A stretch of 64,000 nucleotides of DNA from Bacteroidales bacterium WCE2004 (GTDB lineage: Bacteria; Bacteroidota; Bacteroidia; Bacteroidales; UBA932), in NCBI GenBank assembly GCA_900167895.1, contig FUZR01000001.1:167144-231143 (forward strand), given 5' to 3'. A program made the position numbers and the translations under genes. Numbering within the stretch: the stretch's first letter is position 1; each line of letters opens with the position of its first letter. The notes under the pieces are model-generated. The model was not told the origin of the DNA and did not search any database. It worked only from the letters and a program-made list of their open reading frames with translations. Positions 10,301 to 17,430 of the stretch are shown here, piece by piece.

Positions 10301-10593
10301 GTGACGGTCATGCGCGGACCTGTCACCTCGACCAGTTGCGTCAGATAACCGATGCAAGAGATCTCCAGTGTAGTGCCGCGGGGAACCGACGTGAGGACGA
10401 AGTTTCCGGACAGGTCGGTGACGGTACCGTTCTGGGTCCCTTGGATGAGCACTCCGGCTCCAATCAACCCTTCACCATGTTCGTCAAGAACCTGACCTTC
10501 TACACGCAGATTTTGGGCGAAAGAATGTCCGGGCAACAGGAGCAGAAGCCCCAACAGTCCGAACACACGAGATAGTTTTCTCCTTTTCATCAT
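7381..10593 (-). CDS. SusC/RagA-family TonB-dependent receptor, full-length
   Basis: This 1070-residue outer-membrane glycan importer is the first gene of the minus-strand operon. Visible order: signal peptide (1-27, HSFAQ), CarboxypepD_reg-like domain (about 29-115, starting LRVEGQVLDEHGEGLIGAGV), the SusC linker DEAVVVAYGQQKK, plug domain (about 120-235) with PLVLVDGVERP and AVFGVRGANGVILVTTKRG, then a 22-strand-type barrel ending AQFNF. The AxxFGxRGaNGV motif marks the SusC/RagA subfamily. It pairs with the SusD-like gene 13 bases downstream. Upstream is a 306-base divergent intergenic region shared with the GH5 gene. Confidence 0.95.
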   Translation of the reverse strand: MMKRRKLSRVFGLLGLLLLLPGHSFAQNLRVEGQVLDEHGEGLIGAGVLIQGTQNGTVTDLSGNFVLTSVPRGTTLEISCIGYLTQLVEVTGPRMTVTMQVDSKALDEAVVVAYGQQKKVTITGAVSAVSGEGLLKAPVANVANALQGNLPGVSAVQASGMPGADEPVIRIRGVGSLNSAEPLVLVDGVERPFSQLDANEIESISVLKDASATAVFGVRGANGVILVTTKRGTTGKASVTASVNTAVQSISKFIDFADSYTYGQMWNYTQITDVLPMSQWPGSRVISDYNQFATYIDPANGEEATTGLRFSQDVMEHFRLKDMPTTFPSMDWIKYIMNDTAWQEQANVNVNGGTDRVRYFVSAGFLNQDSLFKTFSDNKNETFNFKRLNYRANLDIDVTKHSQLSLTLGGRMQNRNTMGSGEGFLFRYLQGATPYAGSGIDAQGRHIVSDSNLVGPFDRDALSNYYDLGYKNESTNALNFDLQYKLDMGFLTEGLSFKVKASYNSQYVATKNRQNGYGTGLIYVATLVDGQEALRKENITWPIPYSESRSGSRNWYAEASFDYARRFGNHNVGALLLYNQSKTYYPWDSDGNIYTSIPKGYVGLVGRITYDYATKYLLDLNIGYNGSENFAPGKRYGFFPSVSVGWIPSSEPWWEPIKDVFGYLKLRGSWGLVGNDNTNGHRFLYQPGAWMFYNGATTVNPQKRGANFGTSPSWLMAVRELTSGNPNVTWETASKINIGLDAGFFKDRLHAYVDFFWEDRKDILVSNESTLPAVTSLPASSVNEGRVKNHGYEITLNWEDRHGDFRYSISPNFSFARNKVIEMLEVPKLYEYLRHTGLPVGQRFGYDLFEFYQPGSEERYKAAYGADLPQQMAKPDNSDLKYGDAVFVDLNGDGLIDSNDVKPLGYTDTPEITFSLNASFHWKGLDFSMLWTGADHVSRMLNGYFRDQFGSTDTSALTQWVADNSWTEDNPNAILPRISFANRVHNNSDSQAWMINSRYIRLKNVEIGYTFGKGKHLPFFNYIRVFASAQNLLTFSRFDGNDPEAPGQGLDMGVRYPMTRVCNIGAQFNF

Positions 10594-10899
10594 GTTAGAA
10601 AATAAATTTGTGGGTGAATTCTAATCATCAAAGAAAACCAAAATTTTAGATTATTCCTACAGACTATTATAAAATATTTCCACAAGTTTTCAATAATAAC
10701 CACAATAACTGCGTATGCGAAAGCGGGAACGCCCTGCAAATTAAGCTTTAACACATTTTTATCACCGAATTTACATATTCAGGCAATTATTTTTTCAATA
10801 TGGCGTCCCACTCCATCCCATTTTGAGAAAGTATTGAAAACTGAAAAAATTGACTAATTTTACACCTCGATACCAAAGCCACATACAACGCCTGAAATC
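10594..10899. other. Divergent intergenic region between susC-like operon and GH5 gene
   Basis: This AT-rich, 306-base spacer must carry the control sites of both the susC operon (minus) and the GH5 gene (plus). On the minus strand, 10639-10646 reads AAATTTTG, one base off the TAnnTTTG -7 consensus, about 45 bases before the susC start, without a convincing -33 box. On the plus strand, 10855-10862 reads TAATTTTA with a TTG at 10834-10836, 18 bases upstream. No ORF, tRNA or obvious terminator is visible. No SusR-type hybrid two-component or ECF sigma gene lies inside the window, so the regulator of the locus is not seen. Confidence 0.5.
10832..10862 (+). promoter_or_regulatory. Possible promoter of the GH5 gene
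   Basis: TATTG (10832-10836) and TAATTTTA (10855-10862) are separated by 18 bases. The -7 box deviates from TAnnTTTG only at the last base. The predicted transcription start is about 30 bases before the ATG at 10900. Weak match, so low confidence. Confidence 0.3.
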
Positions 10900-12174
10900 A
10901 TGAGAAAATTGCCCTTTATTATAATATATGCCGCCGCCTTTCTGACCTTCGGTCTCCTGGCGGCAGGATGCCATCGCCTGGACGGTCCGGTCCGGGAAGA
11001 AGAGGAGCAGCAGGAGGAGGAACAGGAGCAAGAGCAGGAGAATCCGGGGACGCCCGGAATCTTCGAGCTGGCCGCCGACGCCATCCCCAAGATGGGCGCC
11101 GGCTGGAACCTCGGCAACACCCTCGACAGCAACAGCAACGACCTCGACAATATGTGGATCGAGGCGTGGACCGACCGCACCCCGGCGGACTACGAGACCG
11201 CCTGGGGGCAGCCGCAGGCCACCCGCGCGCTGATCCACATGTTCAAGGAAGCCGGCTTCGGCGCCATCCGTGTGCCGGTGACCTGGTATCCGCACATGGG
11301 CACCATCACGCTCCACGACCAGACCAAGTGGGACCGCACCACCTGGACGGGGACGGACGTGGACCCGGCCTGGATGGCCCGGGTCAAGGAAGTGGTGGAC
11401 TACGTGATCGACGAGGGGATGTACTGCATCCTCAACGTCCACCACGACACGGGCGCCGAGAGCGCCGCCTGGCTGGTGGCCGGCGAGCAGGAGTTCGAGG
11501 CGGCCAAGGACCGCTACAAGGCGCTCTGGCAGCAGATTGCCGACGTTTTCAAGGATTATGGCGAGAAGCTGTGGTTCGAGTCCTACAACGAGATGCTGGA
11601 CCCCTATGATTCCTGGTGCTTCGCCTCCTTCAACGTCCAGCCGGCCCGCTACGACGCGGCCGTGGCCGCCTCCGCCTACAAGGGCATCAACAGCTACGCG
11701 AAACTCTTCGTGGAGACGGTGCGCGCCAGCGGTGGCAACAACGCCCAGCGCAACCTCGTCGTCAACACCTACGGCGGCTGCAGCGGCGCCGGCTCGTGGA
11801 ACGGGCATCTGCTGGAACCGCTTACGCAACTCCAGCTCCCTGAGAAACCCGGCCACATCGCCGTGCAGGTCCACAGCTACTGGAACGCCGACAAGTTCGC
11901 CGCCGAGAAGAGCGACATCGACAAGTTCTTCCGGGACCTGAAGACCCAGATCGTCGACCGCCTGGGCGTCCCGGCCATCATCGGCGAATGGGGCGGCGGC
12001 ACCAACGAAGACACGCTGGATAACGCCCAGTTTGCCAAATACTTCTCCCAGAAGGCCCACGACGCCGGCGTCGCCGCCTACTACTGGATGGGGCTCTCCG
12101 ACCAAGACGACCGCTCCGTTCCCAAATGGTCGATGACCCGGGCCAAAAATGTCATCCTGGCCCCTTATAAATAG
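10900..12174 (+). CDS. GH5-family endo-beta-glycanase lipoprotein (cellulase-like)
   Basis: The protein has 424 residues. The signal peptide ends in LAAGC (Cys24), so it should be lipid-anchored and probably surface-displayed. Residues 33-48 are a run of Glu and Gln, an acidic linker. The GH5 catalytic barrel starts near residue 55 with GWNLGNTLDS (68-77). Conserved positions: Arg124 (AIRVPVTW), His181-His182 (LNVHHD), general acid/base Glu231 in ESYNEM, His325/Tyr327 (VHSYWN) and nucleophile Glu363 in IIGEWGG. Asn-Glu is followed by Met rather than the commoner Pro. The family cleaves beta-1,4-glucans, xyloglucan or mannan; which one cannot be decided here. It is divergent from the susC/D operon and presumably supplies its oligosaccharides. 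Confidence 0.92.
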   Translation: MRKLPFIIIYAAAFLTFGLLAAGCHRLDGPVREEEEQQEEEQEQEQENPGTPGIFELAADAIPKMGAGWNLGNTLDSNSNDLDNMWIEAWTDRTPADYETAWGQPQATRALIHMFKEAGFGAIRVPVTWYPHMGTITLHDQTKWDRTTWTGTDVDPAWMARVKEVVDYVIDEGMYCILNVHHDTGAESAAWLVAGEQEFEAAKDRYKALWQQIADVFKDYGEKLWFESYNEMLDPYDSWCFASFNVQPARYDAAVAASAYKGINSYAKLFVETVRASGGNNAQRNLVVNTYGGCSGAGSWNGHLLEPLTQLQLPEKPGHIAVQVHSYWNADKFAAEKSDIDKFFRDLKTQIVDRLGVPAIIGEWGGGTNEDTLDNAQFAKYFSQKAHDAGVAAYYWMGLSDQDDRSVPKWSMTRAKNVILAPYK

Positions 12175-12178
12175 CAAG

Positions 12179-12637
12179 ATGGAAGAACCTGTCCTCAACG
12201 CCCACAATAAAGAAGAATATCCGCCGATGCACACGGCGGAGCACATCCTGAACGGGACGATGGTCCGCCTGTTCGGCTGCTCCCGTTCGCGCAACGCGCA
12301 CATCGAGCGCAAGAAGTCCAAGTGCGACTACCTCCTCCCCTGCTGCCCCACCGACGCGCAGGTGGCACAGATCGAGGCCACGGTCAACGAAGTCATCGGC
12401 CGCCACCTGGACGTGACCATCGAATATATGACGCGCGCGCAGGCCGCCGCCATCGTGGACCTGAGCAAGCTCCCGGAGGACGTCTCGGAGACGCTCCGGA
12501 TCGTGCGCGTCGGCGACTACGACGCCTGCGCCTGCATCGGCGCGCACGTCCGCAACACCGCCGAGATCGGCACCTTCCACATCCTGAGCCACGACTTCGA
12601 GGACGGCCGCTGGCGCGTCCGCTGGAAAGTCCAATAG
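12179..12637 (+). CDS. Alanyl-tRNA editing (AlaX-like) protein
   Basis: This 152-residue protein resembles the second additional domain of Ala/Thr-tRNA synthetases, which hydrolyses mischarged tRNA in trans. The metal site is visible: HTAEH (His18, His22) near the N-terminus and CIGAH (Cys119, His123) near the C-terminus, followed by VRNTAEIG, which matches the family pattern CxxxHVxxTxEIG. The start is the ATG at 12179, 5 bases after the GH5 stop. An in-frame upstream ATG at 12149 overlaps the GH5 gene and is unlikely. Small stand-alone AlaX proteins usually correct Ser- or Gly-tRNA(Ala); specificity here is not known. Confidence 0.85.
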   Translation: MEEPVLNAHNKEEYPPMHTAEHILNGTMVRLFGCSRSRNAHIERKKSKCDYLLPCCPTDAQVAQIEATVNEVIGRHLDVTIEYMTRAQAAAIVDLSKLPEDVSETLRIVRVGDYDACACIGAHVRNTAEIGTFHILSHDFEDGRWRVRWKVQ

Positions 12638-12651
12638 AATAGCTGAGCGGC

Positions 12652-13314
12652 ATGATGATTTTCTCTTTCCTCCTTCTGGGCATCGTCGCCCTGGTCGTTT
12701 CCGTCCTGCTCGGGATCCCGTTTGCCATTGTGGCGTCGCGGATCGCGCGCAGAAAGGCGTTGAAGCACCAACAGCTGATCGTCTTTTGCGCCGCCGTCAC
12801 CCCCGCCCTGTTCATCGCCATAGAGATCGTTTTCGGGCTGATCGGAAGCATCTATATTTCCGAGAAGAAAGGCGTGGACGTGGGGTTTGGTGATTACTGG
12901 GAGGCACCGCTGACGGAGAGCCACTATATCAGCGCCGTCGACCTGCCGTCTACGGCGACGATCCAAAGGCGGGAAGACGACCGGCCATACGACGGATACG
13001 TCCGGCATCTGTGGATTGACGACCGCATTTACGCGGCCTGTTCCTCATCCGGTCTCTATTCGATCTATGCCTTCCACGCGCAAGACAGTGAAGTAGATAC
13101 GCTGCTTTTCAGGGCCGACTCCCTGCGATATGCGGAAGTCCTGCAGGAGCGGGATCTCGATCCGGACACCGCCCTGGCTCCGGACGCCTATTTCAACAAA
13201 GAGCTGAAAAAAGCCCATAAGATAGAGGAGCCGCTCCGGCATGCCGTCGCGACGCTGATCATCTTGGCGTTATGGTTTCTGCTCATCCAGCTTACACAGA
13301 AAAACAAGGACTGA
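12652..13314 (+). CDS. Membrane protein of unknown function
   Basis: The 220-residue protein has two N-terminal hydrophobic helices (about 2-25 and 43-66) and one near the C-terminus (about 195-213). Between them lies a polar domain of about 125 residues containing the repeated acidic stretch QRREDDRPYDGYVRHLWIDD. No family is recognised. The start is ATG-ATG at 12652, 14 bases after the AlaX-like stop. The next gene starts 5 bases after its stop, so it is probably part of a short operon. The two adjacent Met codons at the start cannot be separated by sequence. Confidence 0.7.
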   Translation: MMIFSFLLLGIVALVVSVLLGIPFAIVASRIARRKALKHQQLIVFCAAVTPALFIAIEIVFGLIGSIYISEKKGVDVGFGDYWEAPLTESHYISAVDLPSTATIQRREDDRPYDGYVRHLWIDDRIYAACSSSGLYSIYAFHAQDSEVDTLLFRADSLRYAEVLQERDLDPDTALAPDAYFNKELKKAHKIEEPLRHAVATLIILALWFLLIQLTQKNKD

Positions 13315-13319
13315 AGAAC

Positions 13320-13829
13320 ATGGACCGTTTCATCGATGCACTGCTGAGCGGCAAGACCGACAGGATTCCGGACGAATATGACTGGTTCGCCCCGCTGCTC
13401 GGCGACTGGGACTGCGACTATTACGACGAGCCCGAACCGGGTCGCAAACGCCACGTCAAGGGCGAATGGATCTTCCGCCGGATCCTGGAAGGCACGGGCA
13501 TCCAGGACATCTTCATTTTCCCGTCGCGGGCCACGAAAGAGGCCGAGCCGCAGCCTGACGGCGAATACGGTTCGTCGTTCCGGATGTTCAACAAGGCCAC
13601 CCTGTGCTACGACGTCGTCTACACCTGCGACCACGCCATGAAGCGGCTGTGCTTCACCAAGCAGGGAGACCGGCTGGTCGGCAAGGTCCTGGCGGAGGAG
13701 AATGCCTACTGGATCTTCTCGGACATCACCGCGGACAGCTTCCGCTGGGAGAACGTCCGGATCAAAGAAAACGGCGAGAAGTTCCAGCTCTGCGAAATCT
13801 TCGGCAAACGGATCCCGGACACGATATGA
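13320..13829 (+). CDS. Conserved protein of unknown function, beta-rich
   Basis: A soluble protein of 169 residues starting at the ATG at 13320; an upstream in-frame GTG-type extension to 13272 lies inside the previous gene. It has the pattern PLLGDWDCDYYDEP, then VKGEWIFRRILEGTGIQDIF, then a strand-rich C-terminal half with WIFSDITADSFRWENV. This resembles a widespread family of small lipocalin-like uncharacterised proteins that begin with LLGxWD; no enzymatic motif is visible. Its stop overlaps the next start (ATGA), which indicates translational coupling to the methyltransferase-like gene. Confidence 0.75.
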   Translation: MDRFIDALLSGKTDRIPDEYDWFAPLLGDWDCDYYDEPEPGRKRHVKGEWIFRRILEGTGIQDIFIFPSRATKEAEPQPDGEYGSSFRMFNKATLCYDVVYTCDHAMKRLCFTKQGDRLVGKVLAEENAYWIFSDITADSFRWENVRIKENGEKFQLCEIFGKRIPDTI

Positions 13830-14305
13830 GAAATGCATTGGGATATATCCTCGGATTCCTGGTCTTCGTGGCCGGAATTCCCGCGCTGATGTGGTGGGCG
13901 TCGGGCAGGCCGCTCCTCTGGGCGCCCGCGATGCCCTGGCCCATCGTCGCCGCCGTCCTGGCGGTCGCCGGACTGGCGCTCAGCATCTGGGCCATCGTCC
14001 ATATGAAGAAAAAGGGCGAAGGCAACCCCTTCGACGCATACAACCACGAAGTGGCACCCCGGACCAAGCACCTGATGACGGACGGGCCTTACAGTTTTTC
14101 CCGCAACCCCATGCTGGTGGGCATCTACATCTATGACGTCGGCGTGCTTTTGTGGCTCCAGCAGAACTGGTACTCGCTGGCCGTCTTCGCCGTCCAGGTC
14201 ATTCTGCTCACCCTGCAGGTCCGTTCGGAGGAGAAGCGCCTCGAAGCGGATTTCGGCGACGCGTATATCGCTTATAAAAAGCGCGTTCCGCGTTTCTTCT
14301 TCTAA
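13826..14305 (+). CDS. Isoprenylcysteine methyltransferase-like (ICMT/PEMT-fold) integral membrane protein
   Basis: This protein has 159 residues and four likely membrane helices (about 5-25, 33-55, 90-110, 112-132). The C-terminal half has the family pattern: GPYSFSRNPMLVGIYIYDVG, then EEKRLEADFGDAYIAYKKRV before the end. Bacterial members are membrane methyltransferases that use S-adenosylmethionine on small hydrophobic or isoprenoid substrates; few have a known substrate. It overlaps the preceding gene by 4 bases (ATGA). The stop is followed after 17 bases by the promoter region of the XRE regulator. Confidence 0.85.
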   Translation: MRNALGYILGFLVFVAGIPALMWWASGRPLLWAPAMPWPIVAAVLAVAGLALSIWAIVHMKKKGEGNPFDAYNHEVAPRTKHLMTDGPYSFSRNPMLVGIYIYDVGVLLWLQQNWYSLAVFAVQVILLTLQVRSEEKRLEADFGDAYIAYKKRVPRFFF

Positions 14306-14321
14306 AAGCAACAACATGTTT

Positions 14322-14353
14322 CTTGACACGCGTTGAAGGGCGCGCTACCTTTG
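14322..14353 (+). promoter_or_regulatory. Bacteroidota-type promoter of the XRE/zinc-ribbon gene
   Basis: A CTTG box (14322-14325) is followed after 20 bases by a perfect TAnnTTTG box, TACCTTTG (14346-14353). The start codon is 25 bases further on. Confidence 0.75.
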
Positions 14354-14378
14354 CACTGTCAACCAAAAAGAAACGAAC

Positions 14379-14822
14379 ATGGAAGTCAAAGAAATCTTGA
14401 AGAACCTGCGCGAGCGGAACAACCTGACGCAGGAGCAGATGGCAGAACGCATCAACGTGACCCGGCAGGCCGTGAGCCGCTGGGAGACCGGCCTGACGCA
14501 GCCCAACCCCGAATTGCTCAAAGTCCTTTCCCGCGAATTCGGCGTCTCCATCAACACCCTGCTGGGCGCCCCGCAGACGCTTTATTGCCAATGCTGCGGG
14601 ATGCCTCTGTCCGACGATTCGATGATCAGCCGGGAGAAAGACGGGAGCTTCAACGAAGACTACTGCAAGTGGTGCTACGCCGACGGGCAGTTCGCCTACA
14701 AGACCAAGGATTCCCTGCTGGACTTCCTCGTCCAGCACATGCCCAATCCGGAGAATCAGCCTGACGACGCGCGGCGCGCGCTCTACGACAGCCACCTCTC
14801 CCAGCTCAAGCACTGGAGATAA
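14379..14822 (+). CDS. XRE-family HTH regulator fused to a zinc-ribbon domain
   Basis: The protein has 147 residues. The N-terminal 1-60 is a Cro/CI-type helix-turn-helix with LTQEQMAERINVTRQAVSRW as helices 2-3. Residues 70-99 form a putative zinc ribbon: CxxCGMP (Cys70/Cys73) and CKWC (Cys96/Cys99). This HTH plus zinc_ribbon_2 arrangement is seen in many small regulators of anaerobes; what it senses is unknown. It has its own strong promoter and is followed 13 bases later by the CDF exporter. Control of that metal transporter is therefore a reasonable guess, and the ribbon could be the metal or redox sensor. Confidence 0.88.
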   Translation: MEVKEILKNLRERNNLTQEQMAERINVTRQAVSRWETGLTQPNPELLKVLSREFGVSINTLLGAPQTLYCQCCGMPLSDDSMISREKDGSFNEDYCKWCYADGQFAYKTKDSLLDFLVQHMPNPENQPDDARRALYDSHLSQLKHWR

Positions 14823-14835
14823 ATCGAATTCGCCC

Positions 14836-15939
14836 ATGGACCGCAGCTCTCAGATCATCCGGACCAGCGTCGTCGGCATCGTGGCCAACGTGCTCCTGGC
14901 GGCCTTCAAGGCCGCCGTGGGCCTTATTGCCAGCAGCGTGGCCATCGTGATGGACGCCGTCAACAACCTCAGCGACGCGCTGTCGAGCGTCATCACCATC
15001 ATCGGGACGAAACTTTCCCAGCGGCCGGCGGACCGGGCGCATCCTTTCGGTTTCGGGCGCGTCGAGTACTTCAGCGCCATCATCATCGCCGTCATCGTCC
15101 TGTCGGCGGGCGTCACCTCCCTCATCGAGTCGGTCAAGAAGATTATCGAGCCCACCGCGCCGAGCTATACGACCGCGACGCTCGTCGTCATTGTCGCGGC
15201 CATCGTGGTCAAGCTGGTCCTGGGCTGGTATGTCCGGAAGAAGGGGCGGCAGCTCAGGAGCGACGCCCTGGTCGCGTCCGGCTCGGACGCCCTGTTCGAC
15301 GCCGTCATCACCACCGCCACGCTCGTGTCGGCCGGCGTCATGCTGATCTGGGGATTCTCCCTGGACGGCATCCTGGGCGCCCTGATTTCCGCCATGATCA
15401 TCAAGGCCGGCATCGAGATGCTCGCCTCCCCCGTCAACGAACTGCTGGGAGCCAGGGTACCGCCGGAGCTGGTCAAGGCAATCAAACAGGACGTCATGCA
15501 ATGCGAGGGCGTCCGCGGCGTGTATGACATCATCCTGCACAACTACGGCCCGGACGTGATGATCGGTTCGCTGCACGTGAGCGTGCCCGACACGATGTCG
15601 GCCCACGAGATCCACGGCCTGTCCCGCCGGATCTCCGGGCTCATGCTCGCGAACCACGGAATCATCATGACCGTCGGCGTCTACGCCATGGCCACCGGCG
15701 AGGACCGCCACGCCGAGCTGCAGGCGAAGGTGATGCAGGCGCTCGGCGCCCACAAGGAGATCGTCCAGATCCATGGTTTCTACTATGCGGAAAAGGAGCG
15801 CACACTGTCCGTGGACGTGGTCCCGGATCTCGCGAGCGACCGCGACGCGACCCTGTGCGGGCGCCTGACGGAGGAAATCCAGGCGCTGGTGCCCGACCTG
15901 CAGGTCTCCATCGTCATCGACCACAACTACAGCGAATGA
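14836..15939 (+). CDS. Cation diffusion facilitator (CDF) family metal exporter
   Basis: This is a 367-residue inner-membrane cation/proton antiporter. Six membrane helices lie in about 1-200. The metal-site motif in helix 2 (DAVNNLSDALSS, Asp40 and Asp47), HPFGFGRVEYFSA after it, and the second site SGSDALFDAVIT are all visible. The C-terminal cytosolic domain (about 205-300) is the dimerisation domain, and an extra ferredoxin-like stretch (about 290-367, DVVPDLASDRDATLCG) follows, which many longer CDF proteins have. Substrates are typically Zn, Mn, Fe or Co. It sits 13 bases downstream of the XRE/zinc-ribbon gene and is probably in its operon. Confidence 0.93.
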   Translation: MDRSSQIIRTSVVGIVANVLLAAFKAAVGLIASSVAIVMDAVNNLSDALSSVITIIGTKLSQRPADRAHPFGFGRVEYFSAIIIAVIVLSAGVTSLIESVKKIIEPTAPSYTTATLVVIVAAIVVKLVLGWYVRKKGRQLRSDALVASGSDALFDAVITTATLVSAGVMLIWGFSLDGILGALISAMIIKAGIEMLASPVNELLGARVPPELVKAIKQDVMQCEGVRGVYDIILHNYGPDVMIGSLHVSVPDTMSAHEIHGLSRRISGLMLANHGIIMTVGVYAMATGEDRHAELQAKVMQALGAHKEIVQIHGFYYAEKERTLSVDVVPDLASDRDATLCGRLTEEIQALVPDLQVSIVIDHNYSE

Positions 15940-15965
15940 TTCCCCGCCCCACGGGCGGAATCATT
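15935..15965 (+). terminator. Hairpin overlapping the stop codon of the CDF gene
   Basis: AATGATTCC-CC-GCCC (15935-15949) pairs with GGGC-GGAATCATT (15953-15965), leaving a two-base bulge and a three-base loop. The TGA stop lies inside the left arm. No U-run follows, so it may be an mRNA 3' stabiliser rather than a classical terminator. Confidence 0.5.
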
Positions 15966-15978
15966 GACGGCTATAGTC

Positions 15979-16009
15979 TTGGAAATATGGGGATTTGTGT
16001 CTATCTTTA
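15979..16009 (+). promoter_or_regulatory. Promoter of the secreted protein gene at 16033
   Basis: TTG (15979-15981), 20-base spacer, TATCTTTA (16002-16009), one base off TAnnTTTG. The start codon follows 23 bases later. Confidence 0.6.
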
Positions 16010-16032
16010 ACAATAATAAAGGAGTTCATTCT

Positions 16033-16896
16033 ATGAAAAAAGTCTTCCTGTTGGTTTTGCTGCTATCTGCGTTCTGTCCTCCTTCTTTCGCGCAGATACG
16101 CTTCATTGATGAGAATGGAGAGGTTTATGACGGCCTCAGCGGAGGTATCGTGAGTCTGGGTGAGGAAATCTTCCGGTATCGGGTGATTTATGGTAGATAT
16201 CCAAAAGACAAGAAAGAACTTCACGACTTCTGTTTGGATAAAAATCGATATGATGCTGCAGACTCTGTCAGCTTTCTCGACCAAATCGAGATGAAACATA
16301 AGGCTTATTCCAAGTTGACAAAGGCACGCAGGAATAAACTTACCGTCTCCGGTGACACTTGCACATTCTACATAGCCAAATGGCGAGGGACATACCAACT
16401 TATCGGAGGACTCGCCGAGCTGCAGAAAGAAGATTATCGGGCATTCCGGAATTTTGCCTGTGCCCGCTTCTATGACCGGGACGGCGAGGTCCTTTGGTCT
16501 CTTTGCTGGGAGTCCCCCTCTCTGCCCAGCGCTGTCGACAACCTCAAGACACGGTTCGGTTATATTGTTACGACGGATGGGGACGACAAGAATTGGCCAA
16601 TATTGGATGCACCCATGATGTTTCCTGTCACGATGACCAGAGACGGCACGTTCACCTATGACCTGTCGTGCCTGGAAGGCGTTCAACTCTATTATCAGCA
16701 ATATGGAAAGCGCAGGGATTCGACAAACAGGATCGGGCCCGTCACGATAGAAGAAGCCTTCGACCAAGACTATATCGACACCATCAAAGCCTATATGACG
16801 GACTACCTCGACCAGCACGAAGAGGTCTACACGATGAAGCTCTGGGAAATGGTCCTCTTCAACAATCCTCCGAAGAGTCCAAAAGAATCCCTCTGA
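16033..16896 (+). CDS. Secreted protein of unknown function
   Basis: The protein has 287 residues from the ATG at 16033; the frame is open further upstream, but that part would precede a clear signal peptide and lies over the promoter. A type I signal peptide (1-20, cleaved after SFA) is followed by a domain with no family that I recognise. A segment at about 60-110 (YGRYPKDKKELHDFCLDKNR) resembles small-pilin-like or secretion-system proteins only loosely. Base composition is more AT-rich than its neighbours, which with the nearby tRNA suggests acquired DNA. It is monocistronic by promoter position. Confidence 0.75.
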   Translation: MKKVFLLVLLLSAFCPPSFAQIRFIDENGEVYDGLSGGIVSLGEEIFRYRVIYGRYPKDKKELHDFCLDKNRYDAADSVSFLDQIEMKHKAYSKLTKARRNKLTVSGDTCTFYIAKWRGTYQLIGGLAELQKEDYRAFRNFACARFYDRDGEVLWSLCWESPSLPSAVDNLKTRFGYIVTTDGDDKNWPILDAPMMFPVTMTRDGTFTYDLSCLEGVQLYYQQYGKRRDSTNRIGPVTIEEAFDQDYIDTIKAYMTDYLDQHEEVYTMKLWEMVLFNNPPKSPKESL

Positions 16897-16965
16897 TGCC
16901 CTCAAGGTGGCCCCGGAGAACTGGAAGACGGTTATCCGGCATCCCATTAGAAAATTGTAACGCTT

Positions 16966-17292
16966 ATGGCCAGCAATCCAGACTTTGTACAATACGTCAT
17001 CGACCAGTGCTCAGGCGCCGGGGAGATTGTTGCGAGGAAGATGATGGGAGACTACTGCGCGTATTGCGACGGCATTCTCTTCGGTCTTATCTGCGACAAC
17101 AACCTGTACGTTAAGGTGACGGAGCCGGGCAGGGCCGTCCTGAAGGAAGTCGTCCTGCGGCCGCCGTATGACGGTGCCAAGGACTATTTCTACATCAGCG
17201 ACGTGGATGACCGGGATTATCTGGCAGAGCTCATCACAGCTACGATCCCGGCGCTCCCGAAGCCGAAGGCAAAGAAGAATCCGGTGAAGTAA
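16966..17292 (+). CDS. TfoX N-terminal domain-like protein
   Basis: A small soluble protein of 108 residues matching the TfoX N-terminal fold: FVQYVIDQCSGAGEIVARKM, DYCAYCDGILFGLICDNNLY, then a short helical tail rich in Lys. In TfoX/Sxy this domain acts in competence regulation, but free-standing copies in other bacteria are of unknown role. It begins 69 bases after the previous gene, with no obvious promoter in between. The stretch 17293-17375 after it contains only a C-run and no gene. Confidence 0.75.
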   Translation: MASNPDFVQYVIDQCSGAGEIVARKMMGDYCAYCDGILFGLICDNNLYVKVTEPGRAVLKEVVLRPPYDGAKDYFYISDVDDRDYLAELITATIPALPKPKAKKNPVK

Positions 17293-17375
17293 CATATTCG
17301 CAGCTTCCTGTGAAAGGATAGCGACTCAAGACGCCCCCCCGCGCGAGAAATTTGCAGTAAAAAGGAAATTAATTA

Positions 17376-17404
17376 TTGTTTTTCGATAAATTTGATTATC
17401 TTTG
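17376..17404 (+). promoter_or_regulatory. Promoter of the lipoprotein gene at 17431
   Basis: TTG (17376-17378), 18-base spacer, then a perfect -7 box TATCTTTG (17397-17404), 26 bases before the ATG. Confidence 0.7.
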
Positions 17405-17430
17405 CGTCACATCAATTTGAAGAAAACAAT

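Noticed and set aside
12152..12851. Minus-strand frames over the AlaX-like gene
   Set aside because: Opposite a gene with an intact metal site; no supporting motif.
16668..17114. 148-codon plus-strand frame
   Set aside because: Overlaps the ends of two better-supported genes in another frame; Arg/Pro-rich shadow.
17320..17340. C-run near 17333 as a possible phase-variation tract
   Set aside because: Only a short C tract, outside any coding region and not at the spacing of the promoter boxes.
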